Shown in pieces: positions 1-9,839 of a stretch of DNA of 64,000 bases. Within the stretch, counting starts at the first letter, position 1. Every line of letters begins with the position of its first letter. Below the pieces are notes generated by a model. It saw only the letters and a program-made list of their open reading frames with translations, had not been told where the DNA came from and ran no database searches. This DNA is from Devosia sp. 66-14 (GTDB lineage Bacteria; Pseudomonadota; Alphaproteobacteria; Rhizobiales; Devosiaceae), in NCBI GenBank assembly GCA_001899085.1, contig MKVB01000006.1:929064-993063 (forward strand). Reading direction: 5' to 3'. The position numbers and the translations under genes were made by a program.

Positions 1-2
1 GC

Positions 3-260
3 AACCCCGAGGCCGATAAGCTCGCCAACCAGGCCCTGCAGACGCCGGATGCCGCGGCCCGGGCCGAGCTGATGAACCAGTACGAAGCGATCATCGCCAA
101 GGACGTGGCGCTGATCCCGTATTTCGGCCTGCCGCGCATGGTGGTCTACAACTCCAAGCGCGTCGAAGGCTTCAATGTCAGCCCGGCGCAGGATGGCAGC
201 GTGTCGATCGGCGGCTGGTACTGGAACTGGAACTCGCACGAGTTCCACCGGGTGCAGTAG
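3..260 (+). CDS. ABC transporter substrate-binding protein, C-terminal fragment
   Basis: This is the end of a gene that begins left of the window; about 85 residues are visible, open from the first codon. The segment ends in an aromatic-rich stretch (GGWYWNWNSHEF), as in family 5 (peptide/nickel/opine) periplasmic binding proteins. The preceding helix, containing 'AELMNQYEAIIAKDVALIPYF', matches the usual last helix and strand of that family. Two permease and two ATPase genes follow in the same direction, so this is very probably the periplasmic solute receptor of that importer. The substrate cannot be read from this fragment. Confidence 0.85.
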   Translation, partial: NPEADKLANQALQTPDAAARAELMNQYEAIIAKDVALIPYFGLPRMVVYNSKRVEGFNVSPAQDGSVSIGGWYWNWNSHEFHRVQ

Positions 261-335
261 CGCCCCCACCGCAACCTCGCGTCCCGGCGGCACAGGCTCG
301 CCGGGACGTGTCGACTCCCGACGCGAGCTTGATCC

Positions 336-1304
336 ATGCGGTTTGTGTTCCAGCGTCTCGCGTTCAGCCTCGTGGTGCTGTTCGTCGCGACCATCATCAT
401 CTTCTTCGGCATCTCGGCGATCGGCGATCCGCTGGGCGAAATCCGCTCGCAGCCCGGCATCAGCCAGGAGGCGCTGCAGCGGCTGATCGACAAGAAGCAC
501 CTCGATGACCCGCTGATCATCCAGTACGGCTACTGGTTGCGCGACCTGCTGTTCAACCAGTTCGGCACCGACCTGCTGTTCGACCGACCAATCTGGCCGG
601 AACTGAGCCGGGCGCTGGGCACGACGCTGCAGGTGGTGCTGGCGGCCGAAGTCCTCGCCATCCTCGTCGCCGTCGTCATCGGCACGCTCGCCGCACGCTA
701 CCAGTATTCGCTGTTCGATTACGGCACCACGCTCGCGAGCTTCATCGGCTACGCCATCCCGGTGTTCTGGCTGGCGCTGATCCTGCAGATCCTCACGGTC
801 AATTTCTACGAAGCCACCGGCATCCGTATCTTCTATATTTCCGGGCTCAGTTCCGACGATGCGGGGACCGGCTTTGCCTGGCTGGTCGATCGGATCCAGC
901 ATCTGGTACTGCCGGTGCTGGTGCTGTCGATCGCCTCGATCGCCTCGCACAGCCGCTATGTCCGTGCCTCGATGCTCGAGGTGATCAACTCGGACTATGT
1001 GCGCACTGCGCGCGCCAAGGGCGTCAACGAGCGCACCATCCTGCTGCGGCATAGCCTGAGGAACGCCACGCTGCCGCTGGTCACCGTGATCGGGGTCAGC
1101 ATCGGCCACCTGTTCAACGGCACCATCCTGATCGAGACGATCTTCTCGATGCCGGGGATGGGCCTCTACTTCTTCAACGCGCTCAACACCCGCGACACCT
1201 ACTCACTGATGGCCTGGCTGGTGGTCACCTCGGCGGTGATGCTGCTGATGAACCTGATCACCGACCTGCTCTATGGCGTACTCGACCCGAGGATCAACAA
1301 ATGA
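336..1304 (+). CDS. Peptide-type ABC transporter permease (DppB-like)
   Basis: The 322-residue inner-membrane permease starts with an N-terminal membrane helix at about residues 9-29, followed by a periplasmic section. The BPD_transp_1 core then spans roughly residues 95-315. The cytoplasmic EAA loop that contacts the ATPase is visible near residues 218-250 (RTARAKGV, then RHSLRNATLP). Length and layout match DppB/OppB/GsiC proteins. The next permease overlaps its stop by 4 nt (ATGA), showing translational coupling. It forms the channel with the product of 1301-2215. Confidence 0.93.
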   Translation: MRFVFQRLAFSLVVLFVATIIIFFGISAIGDPLGEIRSQPGISQEALQRLIDKKHLDDPLIIQYGYWLRDLLFNQFGTDLLFDRPIWPELSRALGTTLQVVLAAEVLAILVAVVIGTLAARYQYSLFDYGTTLASFIGYAIPVFWLALILQILTVNFYEATGIRIFYISGLSSDDAGTGFAWLVDRIQHLVLPVLVLSIASIASHSRYVRASMLEVINSDYVRTARAKGVNERTILLRHSLRNATLPLVTVIGVSIGHLFNGTILIETIFSMPGMGLYFFNALNTRDTYSLMAWLVVTSAVMLLMNLITDLLYGVLDPRINK

Positions 1305-2215
1305 CCGATCACGGCGTAGCGGCTGCGGCCGGCGATCGCGAAGGCCTCGACGTCAAGGTGCGCTCGCAGTTCCGGCTGGCGCTGGGGCGGTTCCTGCGCC
1401 ACCGGGTGGCGATGGCGAGCCTCGTCATCCTGGCAGTCATCATCGTCGTCGCGTTCTCAGCCGAAGTGATCACGCCCTACAGTTTCGACGGGATGAACCT
1501 GCGCGCGGCGCGCCTGCCGCCGACGCTCGAGGGTGGACACCTGTTCGGCACCGACAAGCTGGGGCGCGACTACTTCACCCGCGTGCTGTACGGCGCCCGC
1601 ACCTCGATTTTCGTCGCCCTGGTGGTGGCGCTGCTGTCGACGCTGATCGGCACGCTGATCGGCGCCACCGCCGGCTATTTCGGTGGCTGGATCGACGATG
1701 TGTTCATGCGCTTCACCGACCTGGTGCTGATCCTGCCCGGGCTGGCGCTGCTGATGATCCTCATCGCCTTCATCGGCGAGGGCTCGCCGCTGCAGATCGC
1801 CATCATCCTGTCGTCGCTGATGTGGACGCTGATCGCCCGGGTGGTGCGGGCGCAGATCCTGTCGATGCGCACCCGTGAGTTCGTCGAAGCGGCGACGCTG
1901 TCGGGGGCTTCGGCCTGGCGGGTGATCTGGCGGCACATGCTGCCCAACATGCTGGGACCGATCATCGTCAACGCCACGCTGACGGTGTCGTCGGCCATCC
2001 TGATCGAGTCGGCGCTGTCATTCATCGGCTTCGGGGTGAAGCCCCCTACCCCGGCACTGGGCCAGCTGATCTCGGACGGTCGCGGGGCAATGCAGACGCA
2101 GTGGTGGCTGGTGACCTTCCCGGGGCTTGTGATCATCGCCATCTGCCTCACCATCAACTTCATCGGCGACGGGCTGCGCGACGCGCTCGACGCCCGGCAG
2201 GCGCAACGGAGCTGA
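1301..2215 (+). CDS. Peptide-type ABC transporter permease (DppC-like)
   Basis: The 304-residue second permease has an N-terminal OppC_N-like helix (about residues 35-55, '[16 protein letters not shown]'). The transport domain contains the motif '[20 protein letters not shown]' that is typical of DppC/OppC, and an EAA loop near residues 191-222 ([20 protein letters not shown]). Its ATG lies inside the stop of the upstream permease, and the first ATPase begins 3 nt after its own stop. All four subunits are therefore expected from one transcript. Confidence 0.93.
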   Translation: MTDHGVAAAAGDREGLDVKVRSQFRLALGRFLRHRVAMASLVILAVIIVVAFSAEVITPYSFDGMNLRAARLPPTLEGGHLFGTDKLGRDYFTRVLYGARTSIFVALVVALLSTLIGTLIGATAGYFGGWIDDVFMRFTDLVLILPGLALLMILIAFIGEGSPLQIAIILSSLMWTLIARVVRAQILSMRTREFVEAATLSGASAWRVIWRHMLPNMLGPIIVNATLTVSSAILIESALSFIGFGVKPPTPALGQLISDGRGAMQTQWWLVTFPGLVIIAICLTINFIGDGLRDALDARQAQRS

Positions 2216-2218
2216 TCG

Positions 2219-3241
2219 ATGACGCCAGCGAACCAAGGTCCGCCCCTGCTTTCAGTGGAGCGGCTGATCACCGAGTTCCGCAGCGCCGAGGGCACGGTGC
2301 GGGCGGTCGACGAGGTGTCGTACCAGATCTGGCCCGGCGAGACGCTGGCGGTGGTGGGCGAATCCGGTTCCGGCAAGAGCGTCACCGCCATGTCGGTGCT
2401 CGGCCTCATCCCGCGACCGCCCGGCCGGATCGCCGGCGGGCGCATCCTGTTCGAGGGGCGCGACCTGCTGACGGTGCCGCCGGCCGAGATGCGGGCCATT
2501 CGCGGCAAGGCCATCTCGATGATTTTCCAGGATCCGATGACTTCGCTCAACCCGGTGCTGACCGTCGGCTTCCAGATCGCCGAAGCGATGCTGGCGCATG
2601 GCGACATGGGGCGTGCCGAGGCCGCCGAGCGCGCGGTGGAGCTGCTGCGCACCGTGGGCGTACCCAATGCCGCCGAGCGCTACCAGCAGTTCCCGCACCA
2701 GTTCTCGGGGGGCATGCGGCAGCGTGCGCTGATCGCCATGGCGATCGCCAACCGGCCGCGGCTGGTGATTGCGGACGAGCCGACCACGGCGCTCGACGTG
2801 ACGATCCAGGCGCAGGTGTTCGAAGCGCTGCGGCTGGCGCAGGCCGAGACGCAGGCAGCGATGGTGCTGATTACCCACGACATGGGGCTGGTGGCCGAAC
2901 TCGCCGACCGGGTGGTGGTGATGTATGGCGGCAGGGTGGTCGAGACCACCGACGTGCGGACGCTGTTCCACGCGCCGCGCCATCCCTATACTAGGGGGCT
3001 GTTGGCCAGCCTGCCGCGGATGCATGAGCGCTCCGAGCGGCTGACGCCGATCCCGGGCGCGCCGCCGAGCCTCGTCAACCGTCCCTCCGGCTGCGCCTTT
3101 CACCCACGCTGCGCGCATTCGGCCGGCCGGCTGCCGTGTCGTACGGAGGTGCCGGCCATGCGCGAGGTGGAGCCGGCACATTGGTCGGCCTGCCATTATG
3201 CCGAGGAGCTCCAGGACAGCCGGGAAAGGGTCGAAGCATGA
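2219..3241 (+). CDS. Peptide-type ABC transporter ATP-binding protein (DppD-like)
   Basis: The 340-residue ATPase shows Walker A GESGSGKS at about residues 47-54, Q-loop [10 protein letters not shown], signature FSGGMRQR, Walker [13 protein letters not shown] and a switch His in ITHDM. The C-terminal oligopeptide/dipeptide extension carries the Cys pattern 'GCAFHPRC...C' known in this family. Its stop overlaps the next ATPase start (ATGA). With the next gene it makes the usual two-ATPase motor of an Opp/Dpp-type importer. Confidence 0.94.
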   Translation: MTPANQGPPLLSVERLITEFRSAEGTVRAVDEVSYQIWPGETLAVVGESGSGKSVTAMSVLGLIPRPPGRIAGGRILFEGRDLLTVPPAEMRAIRGKAISMIFQDPMTSLNPVLTVGFQIAEAMLAHGDMGRAEAAERAVELLRTVGVPNAAERYQQFPHQFSGGMRQRALIAMAIANRPRLVIADEPTTALDVTIQAQVFEALRLAQAETQAAMVLITHDMGLVAELADRVVVMYGGRVVETTDVRTLFHAPRHPYTRGLLASLPRMHERSERLTPIPGAPPSLVNRPSGCAFHPRCAHSAGRLPCRTEVPAMREVEPAHWSACHYAEELQDSRERVEA

Positions 3242-4236
3242 CGGCCGGGACGCGAGCGGAGCCGCTGCTCAAGATCGACAACCTGGTGAAGCATTATGGC
3301 GTGCGGGGCGGCAGGAAGCCGGCGATCCAGGCGGTCAACGGCATCAGCCTGGCCCTCAGGGCCGGCGAGACACTCGGGCTGGTGGGGGAATCCGGTTGCG
3401 GCAAATCCACCACCGGGCGCTGCATCATCGGGCTCGAGCAGCCGACCGGAGGGCAGATCGTCTTTGACGGCAAGCCGGTGGAGCATGGCCGGCGGGCGGC
3501 GCTCACCGCGATGTGGCGCGACATGCAGTACGTGTTCCAGGACCCGTTCGCCTCGCTCAACCCGCTGATGACGGTGTTTGCCATCCTGTCCGAGCCGCTG
3601 CGGCTTTCGGGGATGAAGGCTGCGGAGACCCAGGCGCGGGTCGCCGAGCTGATGCGACTGGTCGGGCTGGCGCCCGAGCACGGCAACCGCTTTCCGCATG
3701 AGTTTTCTGGCGGCCAGCGCCAGCGCATCGGCATCGCCCGGGCTCTGGCGCTCAACCCGAAACTGCTGATCCTCGACGAGCCGGTTTCGGCGCTCGACGT
3801 CTCGATCCAGGCGCAGGTGATCAACCTGCTCGAAGACCTGCAGGACCAGCTCGGGCTCGCCTATCTGTTCATCGCGCATGATCTCTCGGTGGTCAGCCAT
3901 ATCTGCGACCGCATCGCGGTGATGTATCTGGGGCGGATCGTCGAGGTCGGTACGCGCGAGGAGATCTTCGACCGACCGCAGCACCCCTACACCCAGGCGC
4001 TGCTCAGCGCCGTGCCGATCGATGACCCCGACCTGCGCGGCAGGCGCAAGCGCATCGTGCTGCAAGGCGATCCGCCCAGTCCGGCCAACCCGCCATCGGG
4101 CTGCGCGTTCCGCACCCGCTGCTGGAAAGCCACCGATATCTGCGCGCAAGCGGTGCCGGCGCTGGAGCCGAAACCTCAGGCCAGGCAGGCGGTGGCCTGC
4201 CACCATGCCGGCGCGCTTACGGCGGAACCCGCGTGA
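3238..4236 (+). CDS. Peptide-type ABC transporter ATP-binding protein (DppF-like)
   Basis: The 332-residue partner ATPase has Walker A GESGCGKST, Q-loop FQDPFASLNP, signature FSGGQRQRIGIARAL, Walker B LLILDEPVSALD, H-loop IAHDLS and the C-terminal Cys-containing oligo_HPY-type tail. The frame is open further upstream, but the ATG at 3238 fits best: it overlaps the previous stop as ATGA and begins directly at the conserved domain (LLKIDNLVKHYG). It is the last gene of the importer operon; 80 nt separate it from coaBC. Confidence 0.93.
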   Translation: MTAGTRAEPLLKIDNLVKHYGVRGGRKPAIQAVNGISLALRAGETLGLVGESGCGKSTTGRCIIGLEQPTGGQIVFDGKPVEHGRRAALTAMWRDMQYVFQDPFASLNPLMTVFAILSEPLRLSGMKAAETQARVAELMRLVGLAPEHGNRFPHEFSGGQRQRIGIARALALNPKLLILDEPVSALDVSIQAQVINLLEDLQDQLGLAYLFIAHDLSVVSHICDRIAVMYLGRIVEVGTREEIFDRPQHPYTQALLSAVPIDDPDLRGRRKRIVLQGDPPSPANPPSGCAFRTRCWKATDICAQAVPALEPKPQARQAVACHHAGALTAEPA

Positions 4237-4316
4237 GCCATGCGCCAGGCGGGTAGGAGATCGGGGCCGGATCGTGTAGACGGCTAATCGGTTTTCCCAA
4301 GCGGCGTGGCTTCAGC

Positions 4317-5540
4317 ATGAAACTGCAAAACCGGCGGGTGCTGCTGATCATCGGCGGCGGGATCGCTGCCTACAAGGTGCTGGAGCTGATCCGGCGGCTG
4401 CGTGACGAAGGCGCGAAAGTGCGTTGCGTGATGACGGCGGCGGCGGCCGAGTTCGTGACGCCGCTCTCAGTCGCAACGCTCAGCGCCGACCGGGTGTTTT
4501 CCAATCTGTTCGACCGCGATGACGAGCATGATGTCGGTCATATCCGGCTGTCGCGCGAGGCCGACCTGGTCGTGGTGGCGCCGGCGACGGCCGACCTGAT
4601 GGCAAAGGCCGCGACCGGCGCCGCGAACGACCTCGCCAGCGCCGTGCTGCTCGCCTCGGACAAACCTGTACTGATGGCACCGGCGATGAACCCGCGCATG
4701 TGGGCGGCGGCGCCGACGCGGCGGAACCATGCGACATTGCTGGCGGATGGCGTGCGGTTCGTCGGGCCGAAATCCGGTGCGATGGCGGAAGCGGGCGAGG
4801 CCGGCGAGGGCCGGATGGCGGAACCGGCGGAAATCCTCGCGGCCATTGTCGAACAGCTGGCGCCGGCGGGGCCGTTGTCGGGCAAGACGTTTATCGTCAC
4901 CTCCGGACCGACGCATGAGCCGATCGATCCGGTGCGCTACATTGCCAACCGTTCGTCGGGGAAACAGGGGCACGCCATCGCCGCGGCGCTGGCCAAGCTC
5001 GGGGCAGAAGTGCGGCTGATCACCGGGCCGGTATCGATCGCCGATCCTGCCGGCGTCATTACCACCCATGTGGAGACGGCGCGGGACATGCTGGCCGCTG
5101 TCGGGGCCGCCCTGCCCGTCGACGGCGCGGTGTTCGTCGCCGCGGTGGCGGACTGGCGCGTCGACAGCGTTGCCGCCGACAAGATCAAGAAGCAGCCCGG
5201 CGCCGGCACGGTGCCGAGCCTCAGCATGGTGGAGAACCCGGACATCCTCGCGACGGTCGGGCACCACGCACAGCGGCCGAGGCTGGTGGTCGGTTTCGCC
5301 GCCGAAACGCGCGACGTGGTGGCCAATGGCGAAGCCAAGCTCAGGCGCAAGGGCGCCGACCTGATCGTCGCCAACGACGTGTCGGCGGCAGGCGGCGCGA
5401 TGGGTGGCGATCGCAACCGAGTGACCTTGCTGAGCGCCGCGGGCGCCGAGGCATGGCCCGAGCTCGACAAGCTCGAAGTGGCGGAACGGCTGGCCCAGGT
5501 GATCGCGGCGCGGCTCGCTGGCGGGCCGACACGCGGATGA
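4317..5540 (+). CDS. coaBC: Bifunctional phosphopantothenoylcysteine decarboxylase / phosphopantothenate-cysteine ligase
   Basis: The 407-residue enzyme carries out two steps of coenzyme A synthesis: joining 4'-phosphopantothenate to cysteine, then decarboxylating the product. The N-terminal FMN-binding CoaC domain (about residues 1-180) contains the PxMNxxMW motif (APAMNPRMW). The C-terminal CoaB domain (about 185-400) contains '[21 protein letters not shown]' and the 'DKIKK' lysine motif. The length is typical. The start of coaA overlaps its stop (ATGA at 5537), so two pathway enzymes are translationally coupled. Confidence 0.96.
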   Translation: MKLQNRRVLLIIGGGIAAYKVLELIRRLRDEGAKVRCVMTAAAAEFVTPLSVATLSADRVFSNLFDRDDEHDVGHIRLSREADLVVVAPATADLMAKAATGAANDLASAVLLASDKPVLMAPAMNPRMWAAAPTRRNHATLLADGVRFVGPKSGAMAEAGEAGEGRMAEPAEILAAIVEQLAPAGPLSGKTFIVTSGPTHEPIDPVRYIANRSSGKQGHAIAAALAKLGAEVRLITGPVSIADPAGVITTHVETARDMLAAVGAALPVDGAVFVAAVADWRVDSVAADKIKKQPGAGTVPSLSMVENPDILATVGHHAQRPRLVVGFAAETRDVVANGEAKLRRKGADLIVANDVSAAGGAMGGDRNRVTLLSAAGAEAWPELDKLEVAERLAQVIAARLAGGPTRG

Positions 5541-6484
5541 CGCGGACGGCCGAACTCTCGCCCTACCACCACTTCAGCAAGGCGGAGTGGGTGGCGCTGC
5601 GCGCCGACGAGCCGATGACGCTCACGGCCGAGGACGTGATGCGGCTGCGCGCCCTGTCCGATCCGATCTCGCTTTCCGAGGCCGAGCAGGTCTACCTGCC
5701 GCTGGCGCGGCTGCTGTCGCTCTATGTCGAGGCGATCCAGGACCTGCACCGCGTGTCGCAGCGCTTCCTCAATACCGGCGCGCCGAAGGTACCGTTCATC
5801 ATCGGGGTGGCAGGTTCGGTGGCGGTGGGCAAATCCACCACCGCCCGCATCCTCCGAGCGCTGCTGCAACTCTGGCCGTCGAGCCCCAAGGTCGACCTGG
5901 TCACCACCGACGGCTTCCTCCACCCCAACGCGGTGCTGACCGAGCGCGGGCTGATGCGGCGCAAGGGCTTTCCGGAAAGCTTCGACCGGGGGCGGCTGGT
6001 GGGGTTTCTCGCAGCAGTGAAATCGGGAACGCCGGCGCTCGAGGTGCCGATCTACTCGCACCTCGTCTATGACGTGGTGCGGGGCGAGCACCTGATCGTC
6101 GATCAGCCGGACATCCTGATCGTCGAAGGGCTCAACATCCTGCAGCCGGGTGCGCCCGGCAAGGCGGGTACGCCGATCCTCTATGCTTCGGACTTCATCG
6201 ACTTCTCGATCTACATCGATGCCGACCCGGCAGATCTCGAAGCCTGGTATCTGGAACGCTTCTTCCGGCTCAGGGAGACGGCGTTCCGCAACCCGGACTC
6301 CTTCTTCAAGCGCTATGCCGACATGAGCAAGGACGAGGCGGGCAGGTTCGGGCTCGACAACTGGCGCTCGATCAACCTGCCCAACCTGATGGACAATATC
6401 GCGCCGACGCGGACACGGGCCGACCTGATCCTCAAGAAGGGCAGCGACCACCTGGTCGCCGACGTGCTGCTGCGCATGGTGTAG
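5537..6484 (+). CDS. coaA: Type I pantothenate kinase
   Basis: The 315-residue cytosolic kinase phosphorylates pantothenate, the first committed step of CoA synthesis. The P-loop GSVAVGKST lies near residue 95, and the family motifs '[13 protein letters not shown]', '[10 protein letters not shown]' and 'IVEGLNILQ' are all present. The frame is open upstream, but the ATG at 5537 overlaps the coaBC stop and gives the normal CoaA N-terminus ([12 protein letters not shown]). Type I kinases are normally feedback-inhibited by CoA; that is family knowledge, not visible here. Confidence 0.96.
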   Translation: MTRTAELSPYHHFSKAEWVALRADEPMTLTAEDVMRLRALSDPISLSEAEQVYLPLARLLSLYVEAIQDLHRVSQRFLNTGAPKVPFIIGVAGSVAVGKSTTARILRALLQLWPSSPKVDLVTTDGFLHPNAVLTERGLMRRKGFPESFDRGRLVGFLAAVKSGTPALEVPIYSHLVYDVVRGEHLIVDQPDILIVEGLNILQPGAPGKAGTPILYASDFIDFSIYIDADPADLEAWYLERFFRLRETAFRNPDSFFKRYADMSKDEAGRFGLDNWRSINLPNLMDNIAPTRTRADLILKKGSDHLVADVLLRMV

Positions 6485-6554
6485 AATGGCCCTTCATGCA
6501 GCGCGCCCGACGCGATAGGCTCCGCCTCGCCTAAGCATCTCGGGGGGAAATGAC

Positions 6555-7010
6555 ATGGCCAGCCTGCTGACGCTCACCTACTCATCGCCGACGCTCGAAG
6601 TCGCCAAGGGCGAGGCGCTGGTGACCCAGGGTACGCCCGGGCGCGACCTCTATGTGCTGGAGAGCGGCAAGTTCGTGGTCGAGCGCAACGGCATGGCGAT
6701 CGCCACCATCGAACATGCCGATGCGATGATCGGCGAGATGTCGGTGCTGCTGGGCCGGCCGCACAGCGCCACGGTGCGAGCCGAGCGCGACAGCAAGGTG
6801 CGGGTGGTGCGCGACGCCATGCGCATCCTCGAAAAGCACCCCGAACTCGCCCTGAGGATCGCGCAGTTGCAGAGCCAGCGGCTCGACGCGACGTCAGCGC
6901 TGCTGGTGGAACTCAACCACGAGCATGTCGACAAGCCTGCCGAGCGGAACCTGATCGGGCGGATCTTTTCGACGCTGATGGCGCCGGGGAAAGACCCCGG
7001 GCAGCACTAG
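6555..7010 (+). CDS. Cyclic nucleotide-binding domain protein
   Basis: The 151-residue protein is almost entirely one cNMP-binding (Crp-type) beta-barrel: 'GTPGRDLYVLESGKFVVERNG...IGEMSVLLGRPHSATVRAERDSKVRVV'. 'GEMSVLLGRPHSATVRA' corresponds to the phosphate-binding cassette. There is no C-terminal helix-turn-helix, so it is unlikely to be a DNA-binding regulator by itself. A purine-rich 'GGGGGGAAATGAC' stretch precedes the ATG. It stands alone between coaA and a convergent LuxR-type gene. Ligand and partner are not apparent. Confidence 0.85.
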   Translation: MASLLTLTYSSPTLEVAKGEALVTQGTPGRDLYVLESGKFVVERNGMAIATIEHADAMIGEMSVLLGRPHSATVRAERDSKVRVVRDAMRILEKHPELALRIAQLQSQRLDATSALLVELNHEHVDKPAERNLIGRIFSTLMAPGKDPGQH

Positions 7011-7083
7011 GCACTGGTCGGCACGGTGCCTCGGCCGTCGCCTTCCCCCGCGGCGCTGCGCCTGCGCCAGGAGGGGAGCCAGT

Positions 7084-7689
7084 TCAGATCGCGACCAATC
7101 CTTCGCGCAGGATGATCGACACCGCATCGGCACGATTGCGGGCGCCGAGCTTCTCGAGGATCGCGGTGACATGGAACTTCGCCGTGTGCACCGAGATATC
7201 GAGGGCGCGGGCGATCACCTTGTTGGAGGCGCCATCGACCAGCAGTTCGGCGACCTGGCGTTCGCGCTGGCTGAGCCGCGGCAGGAGCGACGCGGGCAAC
7301 CGTTCGTTGCCGGCGCGCTCGACCGTTTCGCGCTCGAGCGCGTAGCCGGCGCCGATGAGCATGGCGGCGGCGAGGATCAGGCCCGGATCGAGGCTGTCGA
7401 TGGCATTGCGGCGCGCTTCATCGGCACCGACGCGCAGCACGCGGTGCGCACCGGTGACCCCACCCAGCGCGGCCGGGCGATCGGTAATGGTGACCGCCGC
7501 TTCCTGAGCGTCGGCCTCGTAAAGATCATGACGACCGGCGATCAGGGTGCGGAGCACCTGTTCGAGGGCCGGGTCGGTGAGATCGAAGGCGACGCCGAGG
7601 ACCAGCCCGCCGAGGACGGACCGGGCAACCGGAGCTTCAGCCCCGCGGGCGTTCGCCGATAGTGATCTCGAGTTCCAATGCACTGCCAC
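7084..7689 (-). CDS. LuxR/FixJ-type regulator with degenerate receiver-like N-terminus
   Basis: The C-terminal 65 residues are a clear GerE/LuxR helix-turn-helix: 'LSQRERQVAELLVDGASNKVIARALDISVHTAKFHVTAILEKLG'. The N-terminal ~120 residues have the length and alternating pattern of a response-regulator receiver, but I see no acidic pocket or phosphorylatable Asp in the expected setting, so it may be a pseudo-receiver. The start is uncertain: ATG at 7689 and GTG two codons later both lie inside the 3' end of the upstream protease-like gene. An overlap of about 50 nt implies translational coupling. Confidence 0.82.
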   Translation of the reverse strand: MAVHWNSRSLSANARGAEAPVARSVLGGLVLGVAFDLTDPALEQVLRTLIAGRHDLYEADAQEAAVTITDRPAALGGVTGAHRVLRVGADEARRNAIDSLDPGLILAAAMLIGAGYALERETVERAGNERLPASLLPRLSQRERQVAELLVDGASNKVIARALDISVHTAKFHVTAILEKLGARNRADAVSIILREGLVAI

Positions 7690-8500
7690 CGCGTTGCACT
7701 CCCAAGCTGATAGTCTTGCCGACGGTGCCGGCGTTCAGGCGATCGGCGACATCGCTGACCGCATGCACCGCTGCTCCACCCCATGTGGTGATTATGTCGC
7801 CAACAAGGAAGCCCCCATTGGCAGCCGGGCTCTCCGGCTCGAGGCCGACGACGATGGCGCCGCCATCCTGGCCGAGCGGATGGAGGCTGACGCCGAGCCA
7901 GCCGCGCGGGATATAGCCCTTTTCGCTCAGCGTCGCCACCGAACGGGCGATGGTCGAAGCCGGAATGGCGAGGGTGCGGCGCCGCGCCCCGGTGACGGCC
8001 ATGCCGATGAGGCTGCCATCCGGCGCCACCACGGCGCCGCCTTCGCTGCGCGGCGACAGACGCAGCCCGAGCGTGATGCGCGCATCGATCTCGCCACCCC
8101 GCATGCTGCGCCAGGCGGCACCGACCTCGGTGACCGCGGCAAGGCCGGACAGCACCGAGTCTTCACCGCGGCCGACGAGCACGGCAAGTGAGCCGGGCAC
8201 CGGCAGGGCGGCATGGGCCCAATCGGGAAACTCACCCGTTTCGAGCTTCAGCAGCGCCACATCGGTACTGGAGTCACGGCCGATGAGCTGAGCGGCGGCG
8301 ACCTTGCCATCGGCACCGAGCACCGCCACCTCGTCGTCGCCCTCGAGCACCTCATCGGCGGTAACGGCGAGGCCGGTGCGCCAGATGAAGCCCGAGAGTT
8401 CGCGGCCATCGCGACCCTGGAGGGCAATGATGCGGGGAGCGACGCTGGCGGTGAGCGCCGCGAGGGAAGCGGAAAGCGCCTGGAGTTCGGGGAAGGACAT
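7637..8500 (-). CDS. HtrA/S1C-like protein with lost catalytic His and Ser (pseudoprotease) plus PDZ
   Basis: The 287-residue protein follows the S1C trypsin fold (residues about 20-180) and ends in a PDZ domain (about 190-285, 'GWLGVSLHPLGQDGGAIVVGLEPESPAANGGFLVGDIITTW'). Aligned by eye with its divergent neighbour at 8637, the His is Glu50 (TADEVLEG), the Asp is retained (Asp80 in STDVALLKL), and the Ser is Glu153 (SEGGAVV in place of GNSGGAL). It is therefore probably not a peptidase. No signal peptide is seen, suggesting a cytoplasmic location. The ATG at 8500 was preferred over the upstream in-frame start because the domain begins there. Confidence 0.85.
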   Translation of the reverse strand: MSFPELQALSASLAALTASVAPRIIALQGRDGRELSGFIWRTGLAVTADEVLEGDDEVAVLGADGKVAAAQLIGRDSSTDVALLKLETGEFPDWAHAALPVPGSLAVLVGRGEDSVLSGLAAVTEVGAAWRSMRGGEIDARITLGLRLSPRSEGGAVVAPDGSLIGMAVTGARRRTLAIPASTIARSVATLSEKGYIPRGWLGVSLHPLGQDGGAIVVGLEPESPAANGGFLVGDIITTWGGAAVHAVSDVADRLNAGTVGKTISLGVQRGGSALELEITIGERPRG

Positions 8501-8636
8501 GTGAGTGGCCTGGTTGCGATGCTGAGGAAAACTTGCGCCCGGACCCGGCGGCTCGAAAGCTCCCCATATGGGCAGGATCGTGCACAACAGGCGGAAAACC
8601 CACATCTGCGACAGCCGAAACTGCCGGAGCACCCCC

Positions 8637-9593
8637 ATGGCTCAGCCCCTGCCCTTCACGACCGACCACCGCCTGCTCGATGTCTACTCGCTCACCGTTT
8701 CCGAGGTCGCAGAGACCGTGGGACCGGCCGTGGGCATGGTGACGACAGACGGCAAAGGCCACGGCTCCGGCGTGGTGTTGTCGCAGGACGGGCTGGTGGT
8801 CACCAACTCGCATGTGGTCGGCAGCCACAAGGATGTGCACCTGGCGCTGCCCGACGGACACCGGCTGGCCGGGCGGGTGCTCGGCGCCGATCCCGATACC
8901 GATCTCGCCATTCTCAAGGTTGATGGCAGCGCCCTGCCGATCGCGATGCTGGGCGACAGCAGCGAGCTGAAGCGCGGGCACATCGCCATCGCCATAGGCA
9001 ACCCGTTGGGGTTCGAATCGACCGTTACCGCCGGGGTGATCTCGGCGCTCGGGCGGAGCCTGCGCTCGCCATCGGGCCGGCCGATCGAGGATGTGATCCA
9101 GACCGATGCGGCGCTCAACCCCGGCAATTCCGGTGGCGCGCTGGTCTCGAGCCTTGGCGAGGTGGTGGGGATCAGCACCGCGATGATCGCGGGGGCGCAA
9201 GGCATCTGCTTTGCGGTGGCCAGCAACACGGTGAAGCTGGTGCTGGGCGAAGTGCTGCAGCATGGCGGGGTGCGGCGGGCCTATCTCGGGGTCGCCGCCG
9301 ACACGGTGAACCTGCCGCGACGGGTGGCTGATGCCGCGCATGTCGGCACCCGGACGGCGGCAGTGCTGCATTCGATCGTCAGCGATGGCCCGGCCGCCCG
9401 GGCCGGAGTGCGCGAAGGCGATGTGCTGCTGAGCCTCGATGGCCGGCCGGTCGAAGGCCCGGGCCCACTGCTCAGGATGCTCACTGCCGATGCCATCGGC
9501 CGGCGGGTGCGGCTGCAGCTGCTGCGCCAGGGCCGGCTGCTGGAACTCGAGGTGGTGCTGACGCAGCGGCCGAGCGGGCCGGAGCTCCGGTAG
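8637..9593 (+). CDS. HtrA/DegP-like S1C serine protease with PDZ domain
   Basis: The 318-residue protease has an intact triad: His59 (VVTNSHVVG), Asp89 (PDTDLAILK) and Ser165 (NPGNSGGALV). A C-terminal PDZ domain covers about residues 225-315 (DGPAARAGVREGDVLLSLDGRPV). Unlike classical DegP it shows no signal peptide or membrane anchor, so a cytoplasmic role is inferred. The ATG at 8637 has GGAG about 9 nt upstream; the longer reading frame was rejected. It is transcribed divergently from the pseudoprotease gene across a 136-bp gap, so the two probably share a control region. Confidence 0.9.
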   Translation: MAQPLPFTTDHRLLDVYSLTVSEVAETVGPAVGMVTTDGKGHGSGVVLSQDGLVVTNSHVVGSHKDVHLALPDGHRLAGRVLGADPDTDLAILKVDGSALPIAMLGDSSELKRGHIAIAIGNPLGFESTVTAGVISALGRSLRSPSGRPIEDVIQTDAALNPGNSGGALVSSLGEVVGISTAMIAGAQGICFAVASNTVKLVLGEVLQHGGVRRAYLGVAADTVNLPRRVADAAHVGTRTAAVLHSIVSDGPAARAGVREGDVLLSLDGRPVEGPGPLLRMLTADAIGRRVRLQLLRQGRLLELEVVLTQRPSGPELR

Positions 9594-9611
9594 ACACGGA
9601 GCGAAGGGCCA

Positions 9612-9745
9612 CCCCCACCCTTGATCCCTCCCCACAAGGGGGAGGGAGACGATGGAACCGAGAGCTTGCAGTCAGATCTCCCTCCCCCTTGTGGGGAGGG
9701 CAGCAAAGCTTGTGAGCGCAGCGAACTAGCGCCGCTGGGTGGGGG
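9612..9745. repeat. Composite palindromic intergenic element, copy 1
   Basis: A perfect 24-bp inverted repeat (9626-9649 with 9677-9700) lies inside an outer 9-bp inverted repeat (9612-9620 with 9737-9745). Each inner arm is itself self-complementary (CCCTCCCC...GGGGAGGG). This nested structure fits the non-coding palindromic repeats scattered in Rhizobiales genomes. A second element of the same design is at 41064-41186. Confidence 0.8.
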
Positions 9746-9839
9746 ACGCCTTATGCACCAGCGTGAGTCACCCCACCACCGTCTTGCTGCTGTGACCGCC
9801 GTTCACTACGGTGCCGCCCATTGGCGGAGGGCTTTTGTC

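Noticed and set aside
4937-6451. Long minus-strand open frame opposite coaBC/coaA
   Set aside because: Arg/His/Gln-rich shadow of two well-supported genes; high GC makes the opposite frame stop-poor.
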